NCBI RefSeq assembly: GCF_001982605.1
Contig: NZ_MLCN01000008.1
Span: 124,001-188,000, forward strand
From: Alkanindiges hydrocarboniclasticus
Lineage (GTDB): Bacteria; Pseudomonadota; Gammaproteobacteria; Pseudomonadales; Moraxellaceae
Direction of reading: 5' to 3'
Length of the DNA stretch: 64,000 nucleotides
Shown: positions 10,064 through 19,757 of the stretch, piece after piece
Layout: each line of letters begins with the position of its first letter
Position numbering within the stretch: the first letter of the stretch is position 1
Made by a program: the position numbers and the translations under genes
Notes under the pieces: generated by a model
What the model saw: only the letters and a program-made list of their open reading frames with translations
What the model was told of the DNA's origin: nothing
Database searches by the model: none

Positions 10064-10867
10064 ATGTCACGTCTTGCTGCGCGCTTTGCTTCTTTAAAAA
10101 CCACAGGTCGAAAAGCACTGGTATCCTACGTCATGGCAGGTGATCCAGCGCCGCATGTGACCGTACCGCTATTGCATGATCTGGTGGCAGCAGGTGCAGA
10201 CGTACTGGAAGTGGGCCTGCCGTTTTCTGATCCCATGGCTGATGGCCCGGCCATTGCGCTGGCTGCCGAGCGTGCGCTGGCAGGTGGCACCAATACCCTA
10301 AAAGTACTGGACATGGTGGCCGAGTTTCGCAAGGTAGATACCGAAACCCCGATTGTGCTGATGGGCTATTTAAATCCGCTGGAAATTATTGGCTATGAAA
10401 ATTTTGCCAAGCGGGCCAGTCAATCCGGTGTCGATGGCCTGCTGCTGGTGGATTTGCCGCCCGAAGAAGCCGGTGAGCTGGATATCGTGCTAAAACAATA
10501 TGACCTTGATCCGATTTTCCTGCTGGCACCCACCTCAACCGATGCCCGGATCAAGCATGTGCTGACACAGGCGCGTGGCTTTATTTATTATGTGTCACTC
10601 AAAGGCGTGACTGGTTCGGCGGCACTGGATATCACTGAAGCTGCCGAGCGCATTGCCAAGGTCAAGGCACAAACCAGCTTGCCGGTTGGCGTGGGTTTTG
10701 GCATCCGTGATGCAGCTACAGCCAAGCAAATGGGGCAGGTTGCTGACGGTGTGATTGTAGGCACAGTGCTGGTACAACCCTTTGGCCAGCATTCTCCTGA
10801 CATAGCACATGGTATGGCAGTTGAGAAAATCAAGGAGCTTCGGGCTGCGCTCGATGAAATTGTATGA
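10064..10867 (+). CDS. trpA: Tryptophan synthase alpha chain
   Basis: Cleaves indole-3-glycerol phosphate to indole and glyceraldehyde-3-phosphate, passing indole to TrpB. It has 267 residues, normal for the family. The catalytic Glu49 (DVLEVGLPFSDP) and Asp60 (MADGPA) fall at the same numbering as in E. coli, and the phosphate-binding GVGFGI loop is present near the C-terminus. It overlaps accD by 4 bp (ATGA), so translation is coupled. A TAGAAT -10-like element lies about 34 bp upstream. The separation from trpB is discussed in the findings. Confidence 0.97.
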   Translation: MSRLAARFASLKTTGRKALVSYVMAGDPAPHVTVPLLHDLVAAGADVLEVGLPFSDPMADGPAIALAAERALAGGTNTLKVLDMVAEFRKVDTETPIVLMGYLNPLEIIGYENFAKRASQSGVDGLLLVDLPPEEAGELDIVLKQYDLDPIFLLAPTSTDARIKHVLTQARGFIYYVSLKGVTGSAALDITEAAERIAKVKAQTSLPVGVGFGIRDAATAKQMGQVADGVIVGTVLVQPFGQHSPDIAHGMAVEKIKELRAALDEIV

Positions 10868-11763
10868 CCCCAAAAATCAAGCAGCCCGTGCTGGAAAAAG
10901 GTGATGTAACGCCATGGATTGAGCGTCCAGTACCCGGTGTGGCACCGCGTGATTACCCGCAAGGCCCGATGTCGCTGCATACCGAACCGACCCTTGAATG
11001 TCCTGAATGTCATTCGGTAGTCACCCGCACGGCCATGGCGTTTAATGCCTATGTGTGCCCGCAGTGCGATGAGCATTTGCGCATGAAAGCCCGTGACCGC
11101 CTCAACTGGTTTTTTGATCAGGTAGAGTGCGAGCTGGGGCAGGAATTTACCCCTAAAGATCCGCTGGGTTTTGTGGATAGCCAGCCTTATCCCGAGCGAC
11201 TGGCCAAGGCACAAAAACAAACCAATGAAACCGAAGCATTGCTGGTCATGCAGGGTTTGGTGGGTGCCATTCCCATGGTGGCTTGCGCCTTTGAGTTTGA
11301 CTTCATGGGCGGGTCCATGGGCTCAGTGGTGGGTGACCGTTTTGTACTGGCTGCCGAAACCGCCATTAACCTGCAACAGCCTCTCATCTGTTTTGCTGCT
11401 TCCGGTGGCGCACGCATGCAGGAAGGCATGATTTCCCTGATGCAAATGGCCCGTACTGCCGCAGCGACTGAGCGCCTCAAGCAGGCAAGATTGCCGTATA
11501 TTGTGGTGCTCACCCATCCGGTGTATGGCGGGGTAACCGCTTCACTGGCCATGCTGGGTGATATTCATCTGGCCGAACCCAAGGCTATGGTCGGTTTTGC
11601 CGGCAAGCGGGTGATTGAACAAACTGTGCGTGAAGTGCTGCAAGAGCCATTCCAGCGCGCTGAATTTTTGCTGGAACATGGCGTGATTGACCAGATTGTG
11701 CATCGACATGCGCTCAAGGATACCATCCAGCGTCTGGTGGCCAAGCTCATGAACCTGCCTTAA
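10864..11763 (+). CDS. accD: Acetyl-CoA carboxylase carboxyltransferase beta subunit
   Basis: Beta subunit of the carboxyltransferase that makes malonyl-CoA for fatty acid synthesis with AccA. It has 299 residues. The N-terminal four-Cys zinc ribbon (CPEC...CPQC, residues about 40-65) is intact, followed by the crotonase-like core with FMGGSMGSVVGDRF and SGGARMQEG. It overlaps trpA at its start and is followed by folC after 10 bp. This is the conserved trpA-accD-folC order of Moraxellaceae and related gammaproteobacteria. Confidence 0.97.
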   Translation: MTPKIKQPVLEKGDVTPWIERPVPGVAPRDYPQGPMSLHTEPTLECPECHSVVTRTAMAFNAYVCPQCDEHLRMKARDRLNWFFDQVECELGQEFTPKDPLGFVDSQPYPERLAKAQKQTNETEALLVMQGLVGAIPMVACAFEFDFMGGSMGSVVGDRFVLAAETAINLQQPLICFAASGGARMQEGMISLMQMARTAAATERLKQARLPYIVVLTHPVYGGVTASLAMLGDIHLAEPKAMVGFAGKRVIEQTVREVLQEPFQRAEFLLEHGVIDQIVHRHALKDTIQRLVAKLMNLP

Positions 11764-11773
11764 GTAAGAGTTT

Positions 11774-13156
11774 ATGAATCCCGAAAATACCGCCGCAACA
11801 GCACCCACGGCCAGCGCGTCATTGCAGCAATGGCTGGATTACTGGAGCAGTATCCACGTCACCGCCATTGATCTGGGGCTGGAGCGCATCCGCCCGGTTG
11901 CTGAATACCTGCACCTGCTGACACCATCAGCGCATGTAATAACAGTCGCAGGAACCAATGGCAAAGGTTCAACCACCACCACCATTGCAGCAATTTATCA
12001 GGCAGCGGGCTATCAGGTAGGCTTATACCAGTCACCGCATATTTACCGATTTAATGAACGCATCAAACTCAACAGTATTGAAGTAGAGGATGCCACTTTA
12101 ATTGCTGCATTTGTGACAGTGGAGCAGGCGCGGCTTGCCTGCCAGTTGTCCTTGTCATTTTTTGAAGCCACGACACTGGCTGCCTTTTGGGTGTTTCAGC
12201 AGCAAGCCTGTGATATCTGGGTGCTGGAAGTAGGTTTGGGTGGCCGTCTGGATGCCGTCAACCTGATTGATCCCAATGTGGCGGTGATTACCAATATCGG
12301 GCTTGATCATGTGGAATGGCTGGGCAACACTATTGAAAAAATTGCCTTTGAAAAAGCCGGAATCATGCGTCCTGCTATTCCAGTGGTTTATGCTGAACCC
12401 GCAATGCAAAACTCAGAGACAAATTGGGTGCCGCAAGCCATTATTGATCAGGCCCAGCAATTAAATTGCCCATTGTATCTGGCTGGTCGTGACTATCACT
12501 GGCAAACCACAGATGACAGTTTTTATTATGCCACTCCATCCTGTACGCTCACCTTGCCTGTGCCCAAGCTGGCAGCGGTCAATGTGGCTGCTGCCATCAG
12601 TGCGATATTACTGGGCACACCCCAGCTGAGCAATGCCGCTATTGTGCAGGGTATTGAAACAGCCTATATTGCCGGACGCTTTGAAGTACGCCAGTTTAAA
12701 GACCGTACCCTGATTCTGGATGTTGCCCACAACGTGCATGGCGTACAGTTTTTGCTTGGACAGTTGCAGGCGTATCAGCAAAAGTACTTGCAGCAACAGT
12801 TGGCAGGTGCAAGCCAGCCAGCGCAACATCCGGCTGGCAAAAAGCCAAAGATTCACTTGGTTTTTTCCATGCTTGCTGATAAAGATATGGCAGGGGTTGC
12901 CACTTTGCTCAAGCCGGTTGTCCAGCACTGGTACATTGCTGCCCTTGACGGTGAGCGTGCCGCCAGCCTGACCCAGTTGCGGCAAGCTTTGGATAATGTA
13001 CCACCTGTCCAGCCGCAACATATTAGCGAACATCAAAGCATCACGGCAGCATTTATTGCTGCCTTAAATCATAGTCAACCACAAGATATTATTATGGTGT
13101 GTGGATCATTTCACACCTTAGAGGCAGTTTGGGAGTCCTTAGCAACATGGCAATGA
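11774..13156 (+). CDS. folC: Folylpolyglutamate/dihydrofolate synthase
   Basis: Adds glutamate to dihydropteroate (DHFS) and to folates (FPGS) in the cytosol. The Mur-ligase-type ATP-binding loop TVAGTNGKGSTTTT lies near residue 62, and the VLEVGLGGRLDAVN and FEKAGIMRP motifs are present. The length of 460 residues is slightly above E. coli FolC, with a Gln/Ala-rich insertion around residues 325-350 (QQKYLQQQLAGASQPAQ). It follows accD by 10 bp, and its last bases overlap the start of the SPOR protein, so the genes form one transcription unit. Confidence 0.95.
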   Translation: MNPENTAATAPTASASLQQWLDYWSSIHVTAIDLGLERIRPVAEYLHLLTPSAHVITVAGTNGKGSTTTTIAAIYQAAGYQVGLYQSPHIYRFNERIKLNSIEVEDATLIAAFVTVEQARLACQLSLSFFEATTLAAFWVFQQQACDIWVLEVGLGGRLDAVNLIDPNVAVITNIGLDHVEWLGNTIEKIAFEKAGIMRPAIPVVYAEPAMQNSETNWVPQAIIDQAQQLNCPLYLAGRDYHWQTTDDSFYYATPSCTLTLPVPKLAAVNVAAAISAILLGTPQLSNAAIVQGIETAYIAGRFEVRQFKDRTLILDVAHNVHGVQFLLGQLQAYQQKYLQQQLAGASQPAQHPAGKKPKIHLVFSMLADKDMAGVATLLKPVVQHWYIAALDGERAASLTQLRQALDNVPPVQPQHISEHQSITAAFIAALNHSQPQDIIMVCGSFHTLEAVWESLATWQ

Positions 13157-14481
13157 ACAATAAACAGCGTTGGATGGGTGGCGTTGTATTGCTGGGTGGT
13201 GGGGCACTTCTGGCCGTTTTATTATTAAAAGGACAAGGCGAACAAGCGTTAAGTCATACCATGAATCAGCCTGCCCAGACTGTCAGCCAGCAACAGGGAC
13301 AACCAGCCCAGAACTGGAGTGATGCCGAGTTGCAGCCACTGTCAATTGACGTGGAAACCGAGCGTCGCCTGCTGGAAAAGCAGCGTGCACAACGCGAAAA
13401 AGCCGTGGCCGAGCAGGAAGCCAAAACAGCCGAATATCTGGCCTTGCAACAAAAAGCTGAAGCAGATGCTGCGCGCCGGGCTGCTGAGGAATATGCCAAT
13501 CAGCTAGCTAAGCGCCAGGCCAAGCTGGATGCCCAGATGGAAAGCTCCGATTCTATCCCCCCAGAATTGATTGATGATGATACCCAGAAAAAAACTGCTG
13601 AGCAGCGTGCTGAAATAGAGCGCCTTGCTGCACAGGCCAATGTACGTGCCGATGAAGCGCAAAAAGCCAGCTTGCAGGCAGAGCAGGCGGCTCAGGCAGC
13701 GCGTGAGAGAGCTGAAAAAGCCCGCAGTGAAAAGGAAGCCTTGCAAAAGGCACAGGCTGAAAAGCTGGAAAAAGATCGCCTGCAGGCCATTGCTGACCGT
13801 AAGGCCGAAGCTGAAGCCAAAAAGAAAGACGCTGAAGCCAAGAAAAAAGAAGCTGAGCTTGCAGCTAAACGTAAAGCCGAGGAAGATGCCAAGCGTAAAA
13901 AAGAAGAAGCACTGGTGGCCAAGCGCAAGGCAGAAGACGAAGCTAAAGCGAAAAAGGAAGAAGAGCAGCAACTGGCCAAGCGGAAATCAGAAGAGGAAGC
14001 CAAACGCAAGAAAGACGCAGAACTAGCGGCCAAGCGTAAAGCAGATGATCTTAAAAAAGATGAAGCCAAAAAGGAAGACGCTAAAAAAGAGCAAGCGAAG
14101 AAGGATGAGGCCCGAAAAAAACAGGATACTGAAACTGCCCAGCGCAAAAATTCCAGTGGTGATGATAAAGACTTACAGGTAGCCAGTAAAAAACTGGAAG
14201 AGGAACGTGGCCGTGCCATTCTGGAAGGTGATACCAAACCGTGGATGGTACAGGTGTCCATTGCTTCCAGTCAGGCCAATGCCGATTCTGTGGTAGCCAA
14301 ATTACGCGCTAAAGGCTACAAGGTAAAAACCAGCCAGACTTCCAAAGGCGTGCGTGTCATGGTGGGGCCTGAAAAAGGCAGGGCTGCCGCCGATGCCTTG
14401 CGCAATCAGGTGGCAAAAGATGGCAGCCTGAATGCCAAGAGTGCCTGGGTAATTGACTGGCAGCCGCCTGAGCCAAACTAA
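13147..14481 (+). CDS. SPOR-domain protein with TolA-like helical linker
   Basis: Inner-membrane protein of about 444 residues. A single N-terminal membrane segment lies at residues 11-27. A long periplasmic linker follows, dominated by Ala/Lys/Glu from about residue 75 to 345, including near-repeats of the AKRKAEEDAKRKKEE type. The last 75 residues form a SPOR peptidoglycan-binding domain (PWMVQVSIASSQANADSVVAKLRAKGYKVKT). The architecture resembles DedD/TolA hybrids, suggesting a septal-ring role; SPOR domains bind denuded glycan at the septum. I chose ATG 13147, which overlaps folC; ATG 13153 is possible. cvpA-purF, often next, is absent here. Confidence 0.88.
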   Translation: MAMNNKQRWMGGVVLLGGGALLAVLLLKGQGEQALSHTMNQPAQTVSQQQGQPAQNWSDAELQPLSIDVETERRLLEKQRAQREKAVAEQEAKTAEYLALQQKAEADAARRAAEEYANQLAKRQAKLDAQMESSDSIPPELIDDDTQKKTAEQRAEIERLAAQANVRADEAQKASLQAEQAAQAARERAEKARSEKEALQKAQAEKLEKDRLQAIADRKAEAEAKKKDAEAKKKEAELAAKRKAEEDAKRKKEEALVAKRKAEDEAKAKKEEEQQLAKRKSEEEAKRKKDAELAAKRKADDLKKDEAKKEDAKKEQAKKDEARKKQDTETAQRKNSSGDDKDLQVASKKLEEERGRAILEGDTKPWMVQVSIASSQANADSVVAKLRAKGYKVKTSQTSKGVRVMVGPEKGRAAADALRNQVAKDGSLNAKSAWVIDWQPPEPN

Positions 14482-14624
14482 AATATCGTATATCAGATCA
14501 GTATGAAAAGTAGTGATCCCGATGAGGTAAAAATAGTTCGCCATCAAAAACCCAAGACGATTGTTCAGAATACTTGCTTGTATGCATACATAAATAGCTG
14601 AGCAATCAGCATGAGGCAATGCCA

Positions 14625-15023
14625 ATGATTAAAGGCCACTGTTTGTGTCAGGGTATTCAATATGAATATCAGGGTGAAATTAATGAAGTGGTGGTTTGTC
14701 ATTGTCATCAATGCAAACAGGCACAGGGCGCACCATTTGCCACCAATGCACCGCTACAGTTGAAGCAATTTCAGGTCACTCAGGGCGACGACTTATTAAA
14801 ATCCTATTTTGCGACGCCTAATAAACGCCGGGTTTTTTGTAGCAATTGCGGTAGCCCGCTATTTAGCCAGCGCACAGACATGCCAGAAATTATCCGGCTG
14901 CGGTTGGGCACGGTCACCGAAGGGCATATTCCAGCACCACAATATCAGATTTACTGTGATTCAAAATCAGCGTGGTTTGCACTGGATGAACAAACACCGT
15001 GTTATCCCGCCAATAAGCCATAA
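14625..15023 (+). CDS. GFA-family zinc protein
   Basis: Protein of about 132 residues of the GFA (glutathione-dependent formaldehyde-activating-like, Mss4-like fold) family. The zinc ligands are visible: GHCLC (Cys6, Cys8), CHCHQC (Cys25, 27, 30), and FCSNCGSPLF near residue 75. Most members have no proven enzymatic activity despite the name. The ATG at 14625 is preferred over 14619 because GAGG sits 8 bases before it. It stands alone between the SPOR gene and a convergent phosphatase. Confidence 0.88.
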   Translation: MIKGHCLCQGIQYEYQGEINEVVVCHCHQCKQAQGAPFATNAPLQLKQFQVTQGDDLLKSYFATPNKRRVFCSNCGSPLFSQRTDMPEIIRLRLGTVTEGHIPAPQYQIYCDSKSAWFALDEQTPCYPANKP

Positions 15024-15095
15024 CAGGCTCATAACTTATAACCCACTGCCTGATTTTTAAAATGTCATTAAATTAAGCAAATTGGCTAGCCATAA

Positions 15096-15716
15096 TTAAG
15101 GCCTGATTGGTCTACCTTGTACCTCAGCGTGGCTGGTTGTCTGCTTGGCAATTAGATGACGAATGGCCTCGACATGCTGAACAGTGAAAAATTGTTCAAT
15201 ATTTTTCCAGATTCCATGAAATCCATAACCACCCTGTTTCATTTCCAGTTTTGCCTTTTCAATTGGCCAGTGCTGATAAATAATCCGGTGCATGGCAATA
15301 ATAAGTCCGGTGCGGTCTGCGCCATGTTGGCAATGCACCAGGACATTGCCGTACTGGCTTCCCTTTTCAATTTCCACCAATGCCTGCGCAATCTGCCAGT
15401 CATGAATATTCCACGTTTTGATAGGAATACGAATCAAGCGAATTCCTGTTTTGCCCAGTAGCTTATCATCACTATGCCAGTCACGCAGGTTAATCACTGT
15501 TTGAATGTTGAGTTTTTCCAGCGCGGACACATTCAGCCGGTTAGGTTGCTCGCTACGATACAGAGTTGGGGTAACCTTGTAAAAATTACTGGTCTGGTCA
15601 ATTGAGGTAGCCCAGTCCAGTGGCCGTTGTTCAGAAATAACCGTGCTGGCCATGCAGGAAAATGCTAGGAACCCTACCAGTAAAACACAGAAGCGGTGAT
15701 AAAGTAATGTAGGCAT
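15096..15716 (-). CDS. Exported dual-specificity/tyrosine phosphatase
   Basis: Secreted or periplasmic phosphatase of 206 residues. Residues 1-23 look like a signal peptide (hydrophobic LLVGFLAFSCMA). The catalytic signature HCQHGADRTG at residues 128-137 is the C-x5-R loop, with the nucleophile Cys129 and Arg135. The general-acid region is around residues 80-106. It resembles bacterial DSP-type proteins found in Pseudomonas and Acinetobacter, with a YRSEQPN start of the domain. Substrates could be phosphoproteins, inositol phosphates or other phosphoesters. It converges with the GFA gene. Confidence 0.85.
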   Translation of the reverse strand: MPTLLYHRFCVLLVGFLAFSCMASTVISEQRPLDWATSIDQTSNFYKVTPTLYRSEQPNRLNVSALEKLNIQTVINLRDWHSDDKLLGKTGIRLIRIPIKTWNIHDWQIAQALVEIEKGSQYGNVLVHCQHGADRTGLIIAMHRIIYQHWPIEKAKLEMKQGGYGFHGIWKNIEQFFTVQHVEAIRHLIAKQTTSHAEVQGRPIRP

Positions 15717-15859
15717 GTTGATGACTAGGGTGCAGGCGATTTTAATAACAGTGATTTTAGGGCTATGCTTTTCTAATAAACAGTATGATGTGGTAAAACT
15801 TTGCTAAAGCAGCTGGTTCGGTTATGGATAAAGTAGTGGTGACTAAAATAGCTGGCCAA

Positions 15860-15891
15860 TAAAAAATGCCCTGTTGTGCAAAACAGGGCAT
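15860..15891 (-). terminator. Rho-independent terminator of the 1-Cys peroxiredoxin
   Basis: A 10-bp perfect stem (ATGCCCTGTT/AACAGGGCAT) with a short loop lies just downstream of the minus-strand peroxiredoxin gene. On that strand it is followed by a T-run (forward A60-A65). Confidence 0.85.
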
Positions 15892-15908
15892 GTGCTAGCT
15901 TAAAATTC

Positions 15909-16547
15909 TTATTTGTTGGGCTGTGGTGTCAGTCGCAGATAGGGAGTAACCGCCTTGTAGCCTTTGGGGAAACGTTGCTTGATTTCTGCTTCATCCTTAA
16001 TAGACGGCACAATTACCACATCATCGCCGTCCTGCCAGTTGGCTGGTGTAGCTACTTTATGGTTGTCGGTCAGTTGTAGCGAATCAATGACCCGCAGCAC
16101 TTCATGGAAATTACGGCCAGTACTGGCGGGATAGGTAATAATCAGACGTACTTTTTTATTGGGATCAATAATTACCAGCGAGCGTACAGTCAGGGTGTCA
16201 CTGGCATTGGGATGAATAAAGCCATATAGCTCGGATACCTTGCGGTCCTGATCAGCAATAATTGGAAAATTAACCTGACAACCCTGGGTTTCATTAATGT
16301 CGTTAATCCAGCCTTTATGCGATTCGACATCGTCTACAGACAGGGCAATGGCCTTTACATTGCGTTTGGCAAATTCATCTTTTAGTTTGGCGGTAAAGCC
16401 CAGTTCGGTCGTACAAACCGGCGTATAGTCGGCCGGATGGGAAAATAATACGCCCCAGCTGTCACCCAGCCATTCATGAAACTTAATTGTGCCTTCGCTG
16501 GAATCCTGTTCAAAATCAGGGGCGGTATCGCCTAAACGAATGGTCAT
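15909..16547 (-). CDS. 1-Cys (Prx6-type) peroxiredoxin
   Basis: Thiol peroxidase reducing H2O2 and organic peroxides in the cytosol, 212 residues. The peroxidatic Cys45 is in the DYTPVCTTELG motif. The extended C-terminal domain (DGDDVVIVPSIKDEAEIKQRFPKGY) is typical of Prx6/AhpC1-type enzymes, and no resolving Cys is obvious, since a lone Cys near residue 90 is not at the 2-Cys position. I chose the second ATG (16547) because AAAGGAG lies 7-8 bases before it but only 1-2 bases before the first ATG (16553). It is divergent from secA. Confidence 0.92.
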   Translation of the reverse strand: MTIRLGDTAPDFEQDSSEGTIKFHEWLGDSWGVLFSHPADYTPVCTTELGFTAKLKDEFAKRNVKAIALSVDDVESHKGWINDINETQGCQVNFPIIADQDRKVSELYGFIHPNASDTLTVRSLVIIDPNKKVRLIITYPASTGRNFHEVLRVIDSLQLTDNHKVATPANWQDGDDVVIVPSIKDEAEIKQRFPKGYKAVTPYLRLTPQPNK

Positions 16548-16859
16548 ATTCATGCTCCTTTTATTGTCTGTTTACTCAGTTGAGTATTTAAGCAAGCTGT
16601 ACTATGCACCCAATCTCATTGAATTGAAAAGCAATGTTTCTTCATTTTTATATCATTTTTGTAGATAAGCAGGCCAGCTAAATAGCCGTTCAAATTGCAC
16701 TATTAACAGCAAGACAAATTTGGGGCGACAAAATAAAATCAGCTTTTTGCAGTTTCTTTGTCATCTAGCACTTGCACTTATTTAAGCTGGCACCATAATA
16801 GCCAACAGGCAAAAATAACGCTGTTCATATTTAAGTTAGGGTATTTGAGAGTTTAGTCC
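16548..16859. promoter_or_regulatory. Divergent prx/secA intergenic region with secA promoter
   Basis: This AT-rich 312-bp region separates the divergent peroxiredoxin and secA. A plausible sigma70 promoter for secA is TTGCAC (16772-16777), a 16-bp spacer and CATAAT (16794-16799), which leaves a leader of about 50 nt. No SecM-like ORF precedes secA, so the translation-arrest control known from enterics is not evident. I see no other gene here. Confidence 0.5.
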
Positions 16860-19604
16860 ATGTTAGCAAGTCTTATCGGAGGTATCTTCGGTACTAAAAA
16901 TGAGCGTGAGCTCAAAAGAATGCGCAAAAATGTCGAAGCCATTAATGCACTAGAACCGACGATATCAGTGTTAAGCGATGCTGAATTATCCCAAAAAACT
17001 GTAGAGTTCAGGCAGCGTTACCAGCAGGGCGAAACACTGGACAAGCTGTTGCCAGAAGCCTTTGCAGTATGTCGTGAAGCGGCAAAACGTGTGCTGGGCA
17101 TGCGTCATTACGATGTACAGCTCATTGGCGGTATGACCCTGCATGAAGGCAAGATTGCTGAAATGCGCACGGGTGAAGGTAAAACCCTGATGGGTACGCT
17201 GGCGTGCTACCTCAATGCCATCAGTGGTGCTGGTGTGCATGTCATTACAGTCAACGATTATCTGGCCTCGCGTGATGCCGAGTTGAACCGTCCGTTATTT
17301 GAGTTTTTGGGCTTAAGCATTGGCGTGATTTACTCCATGCAGCCGCCACCGGAAAAACATGACGCTTACCGTGCCGATATTACTTACGGCACCAACAACG
17401 AATTTGGCTTTGATTATCTGCGCGACAACATGGTGTTCTCGCTGGATGAGAAAAAGCAGCGCGGCCTCAACTTTGCCATTATCGACGAAGTGGATTCCAT
17501 CCTGATTGATGAGGCGCGTACGCCTTTGATTATTTCTGGACAGAGTGAAGATTCCTCACGCCTGTATGCCATGATCAATCTGTTGGCGCCACGCCTGCAA
17601 CGCCAGAAAGAAGAAAAAGTGCCGGATGGCGGTCACTTCTGGATTGATGAAAAACAGCGCTCCATTGAAATGACCGAAACCGGTTATGAGTTTGTTGAGC
17701 AGCAACTGATTGAAATGGGTTTGCTGGCTGAAGGTGAAAGCCTGTATTCAGCAGCCAATTTAAATCTGGTGCATCATGTCAATGCTGCTGTGCGTGCCCA
17801 TTATTTGTTCCAGCGCGACGTGCATTATATTGTGCATGATGGCGAAATTGTGATTGTCGACGAGCACACTGGCCGTACCATGCAGGGCCGTCGCTGGTCA
17901 GAAGGTCTGCATCAGGCAGTTGAAGCCAAAGAAGGCGTGAATATCCAGCCTGAAAACCAGACACTGGCCACTACCACATTCCAGAATTATTTCCGTCTGT
18001 ATACCAAGCTGTCGGGCATGACCGGTACAGCCGATACCGAAGCAACCGAATTCCAGCAGATTTATAGTCTGGATGTAGTGATTATTCCTACCCATCGCCC
18101 GATGGTGCGTAATGACCAGAATGACCTGATTTTCCTCACCCGTGAAGGCAAATACAACGCCATCATTGAAGAAATCAAGCAAATCAAGACTGAAAAAAAT
18201 GCGCCTATTCTGGTCGGTACTGCCACCATTGAAGGTAGCGAATACCTGTCGCACAAGCTGACAGAAGCTGGTATCGCGCATGAAGTACTGAATGCCAAGC
18301 AGCACGAGCGTGAAGCGGACATTATTGCACAGGCCGGCCGTCCCGGTGCCGTTACCATTGCCACCAACATGGCAGGCCGTGGTACTGACATTCTGCTGGG
18401 TGGTAACTGGAAAGCACTGGCAGGCCATCTGGAAAACCCGACACCTGAGCAGCTGGAACAGCTTAAGCAGGAATGGGAAGTCAATCACCAGCAGGTACTG
18501 GAAGCTGGTGGTTTGCATATTATTGGTTCCGAGCGTCATGAATCGCGACGGATTGATAATCAGCTACGTGGTCGTGCAGGCCGTCAGGGTGATCCGGGCG
18601 TTTCCCGTTTCTACCTGTCACTTGAAGATGACCTGATGCGCATTTTTGCTGGTGACCGGGTGGTTGGCATGATGCGTGCCATGGGTTTAAAGGAAGATGA
18701 AGCCATTGAACATAAAATGGTTAGTCGCTCCATTGAAAATGCCCAGCGCAAGGTTGAAGCCCGCAACTTTGACATCCGTAAAAACCTGCTAAAATATGAT
18801 GATGTTGCCAATGAACAGCGCAAGATTATCTATGGCCAGCGTGATGCCATTTTGGCAGAAAGCTCGTTGCAGGATGGCATCATCAACATGCACCATGATG
18901 TTATTGCCGGGCTGGTCGGTAACTATATTCCACCGGGCAGTATTGAAGACCAGTGGGACGTACCGGGTCTTGAAGCAGCCTTGCAGCAGGAACTCAGTCT
19001 TGATTTGCCAGTGCAGCAATGGCTGAATGAAGACCGCCGTCTGGATGAAGAAGCCCTGCTTGAAAAAGTCATTCAGGCGGGTACAGACCGCTATCTGGCT
19101 CGCCGCGAGCAGATGGGTGAAGACACAGCACCGATGCTGGAACGTCATTTCATGTTGCAATCGCTGGACAAGCACTGGAAAGAGCATCTGGCCGCCATGG
19201 ATTACCTGCGTCAGGGTATTCACCTGCGTGGTTATGCGCAAAAGAATCCGGAGCAGGAATACAAGCGTGAAGCCTTTAGCCTGTTTCAGGCCTTGCTGGG
19301 TGGCATTAAAACCGAAGTGGTACAGGATCTTGCCCGTGTTCACCTGCCAACTGCCGAGGAACTGGCTGAACTGGAAGCCCAGCAGCAACGGGATGCTGAA
19401 TCCATGAAGCTGTCCTTCCAGCACAGTGAAATGGATGGCCTAACTGGCGAAATGCATCAGGACCCTGAACTGGCTGCACTAAATCAGGCCGAAGAACAGC
19501 GGGCATTACAGCACAATAACCCGTATGGCAATGTAAGCCGCAATGCGCCATGTCCCTGTGGTTCTGGCAAGAAATTCAAGCAGTGTCATGGGCGTTTAGC
19601 TTAA
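16860..19604 (+). CDS. secA: Protein translocase ATPase SecA
   Basis: Motor ATPase that drives preproteins through SecYEG. It has 914 residues, full length. Walker A is MRTGEGKTL near residue 102, the DEAD-like Walker B is [17 protein letters not shown] near residue 210, helicase motif [13 protein letters not shown] is present, and a second NBD contains [10 protein letters not shown]. The C-terminus carries the zinc-binding [14 protein letters not shown], which contacts SecB and lipids. ATG 16860 opens the usual [11 protein letters not shown] helix. It is monocistronic, with a strong terminator after it. Confidence 0.98.
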   Translation: MLASLIGGIFGTKNERELKRMRKNVEAINALEPTISVLSDAELSQKTVEFRQRYQQGETLDKLLPEAFAVCREAAKRVLGMRHYDVQLIGGMTLHEGKIAEMRTGEGKTLMGTLACYLNAISGAGVHVITVNDYLASRDAELNRPLFEFLGLSIGVIYSMQPPPEKHDAYRADITYGTNNEFGFDYLRDNMVFSLDEKKQRGLNFAIIDEVDSILIDEARTPLIISGQSEDSSRLYAMINLLAPRLQRQKEEKVPDGGHFWIDEKQRSIEMTETGYEFVEQQLIEMGLLAEGESLYSAANLNLVHHVNAAVRAHYLFQRDVHYIVHDGEIVIVDEHTGRTMQGRRWSEGLHQAVEAKEGVNIQPENQTLATTTFQNYFRLYTKLSGMTGTADTEATEFQQIYSLDVVIIPTHRPMVRNDQNDLIFLTREGKYNAIIEEIKQIKTEKNAPILVGTATIEGSEYLSHKLTEAGIAHEVLNAKQHEREADIIAQAGRPGAVTIATNMAGRGTDILLGGNWKALAGHLENPTPEQLEQLKQEWEVNHQQVLEAGGLHIIGSERHESRRIDNQLRGRAGRQGDPGVSRFYLSLEDDLMRIFAGDRVVGMMRAMGLKEDEAIEHKMVSRSIENAQRKVEARNFDIRKNLLKYDDVANEQRKIIYGQRDAILAESSLQDGIINMHHDVIAGLVGNYIPPGSIEDQWDVPGLEAALQQELSLDLPVQQWLNEDRRLDEEALLEKVIQAGTDRYLARREQMGEDTAPMLERHFMLQSLDKHWKEHLAAMDYLRQGIHLRGYAQKNPEQEYKREAFSLFQALLGGIKTEVVQDLARVHLPTAEELAELEAQQQRDAESMKLSFQHSEMDGLTGEMHQDPELAALNQAEEQRALQHNNPYGNVSRNAPCPCGSGKKFKQCHGRLA

Positions 19605-19633
19605 GCTAACGACGCTGCTGATTATGCGTCACT

Positions 19634-19662
19634 AAAAAACGGGCCACTTCGCCCGTTTTTTT
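19634..19662 (+). terminator. secA terminator
   Basis: A CGGGC/GCCCG stem with a 6-nt loop is flanked by an A-run upstream and seven Ts downstream. This is a classical intrinsic terminator about 30 bp after the secA stop. Confidence 0.92.
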
Positions 19663-19757
19663 ATATGAGATTGTAGGCAGGCTAAACAATATCATGTCGT
19701 CTGGTTTAGCCTGTTCAGCGTTAACAGTACATTGTTATGTATGATTTGGAAAATTGA

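Noticed and set aside
13692-14261. A long minus-strand ORF (189 codons) opposite the SPOR gene
   Set aside because: A composition artefact of the Lys/Glu/Ala repeat coding strand; the product is a Ser/Leu/Ala/Phe low-complexity string.
16548-16859. A SecM-like arrest peptide gene before secA
   Set aside because: No suitable ORF upstream of secA on the plus strand; only a promoter-like pair was seen.
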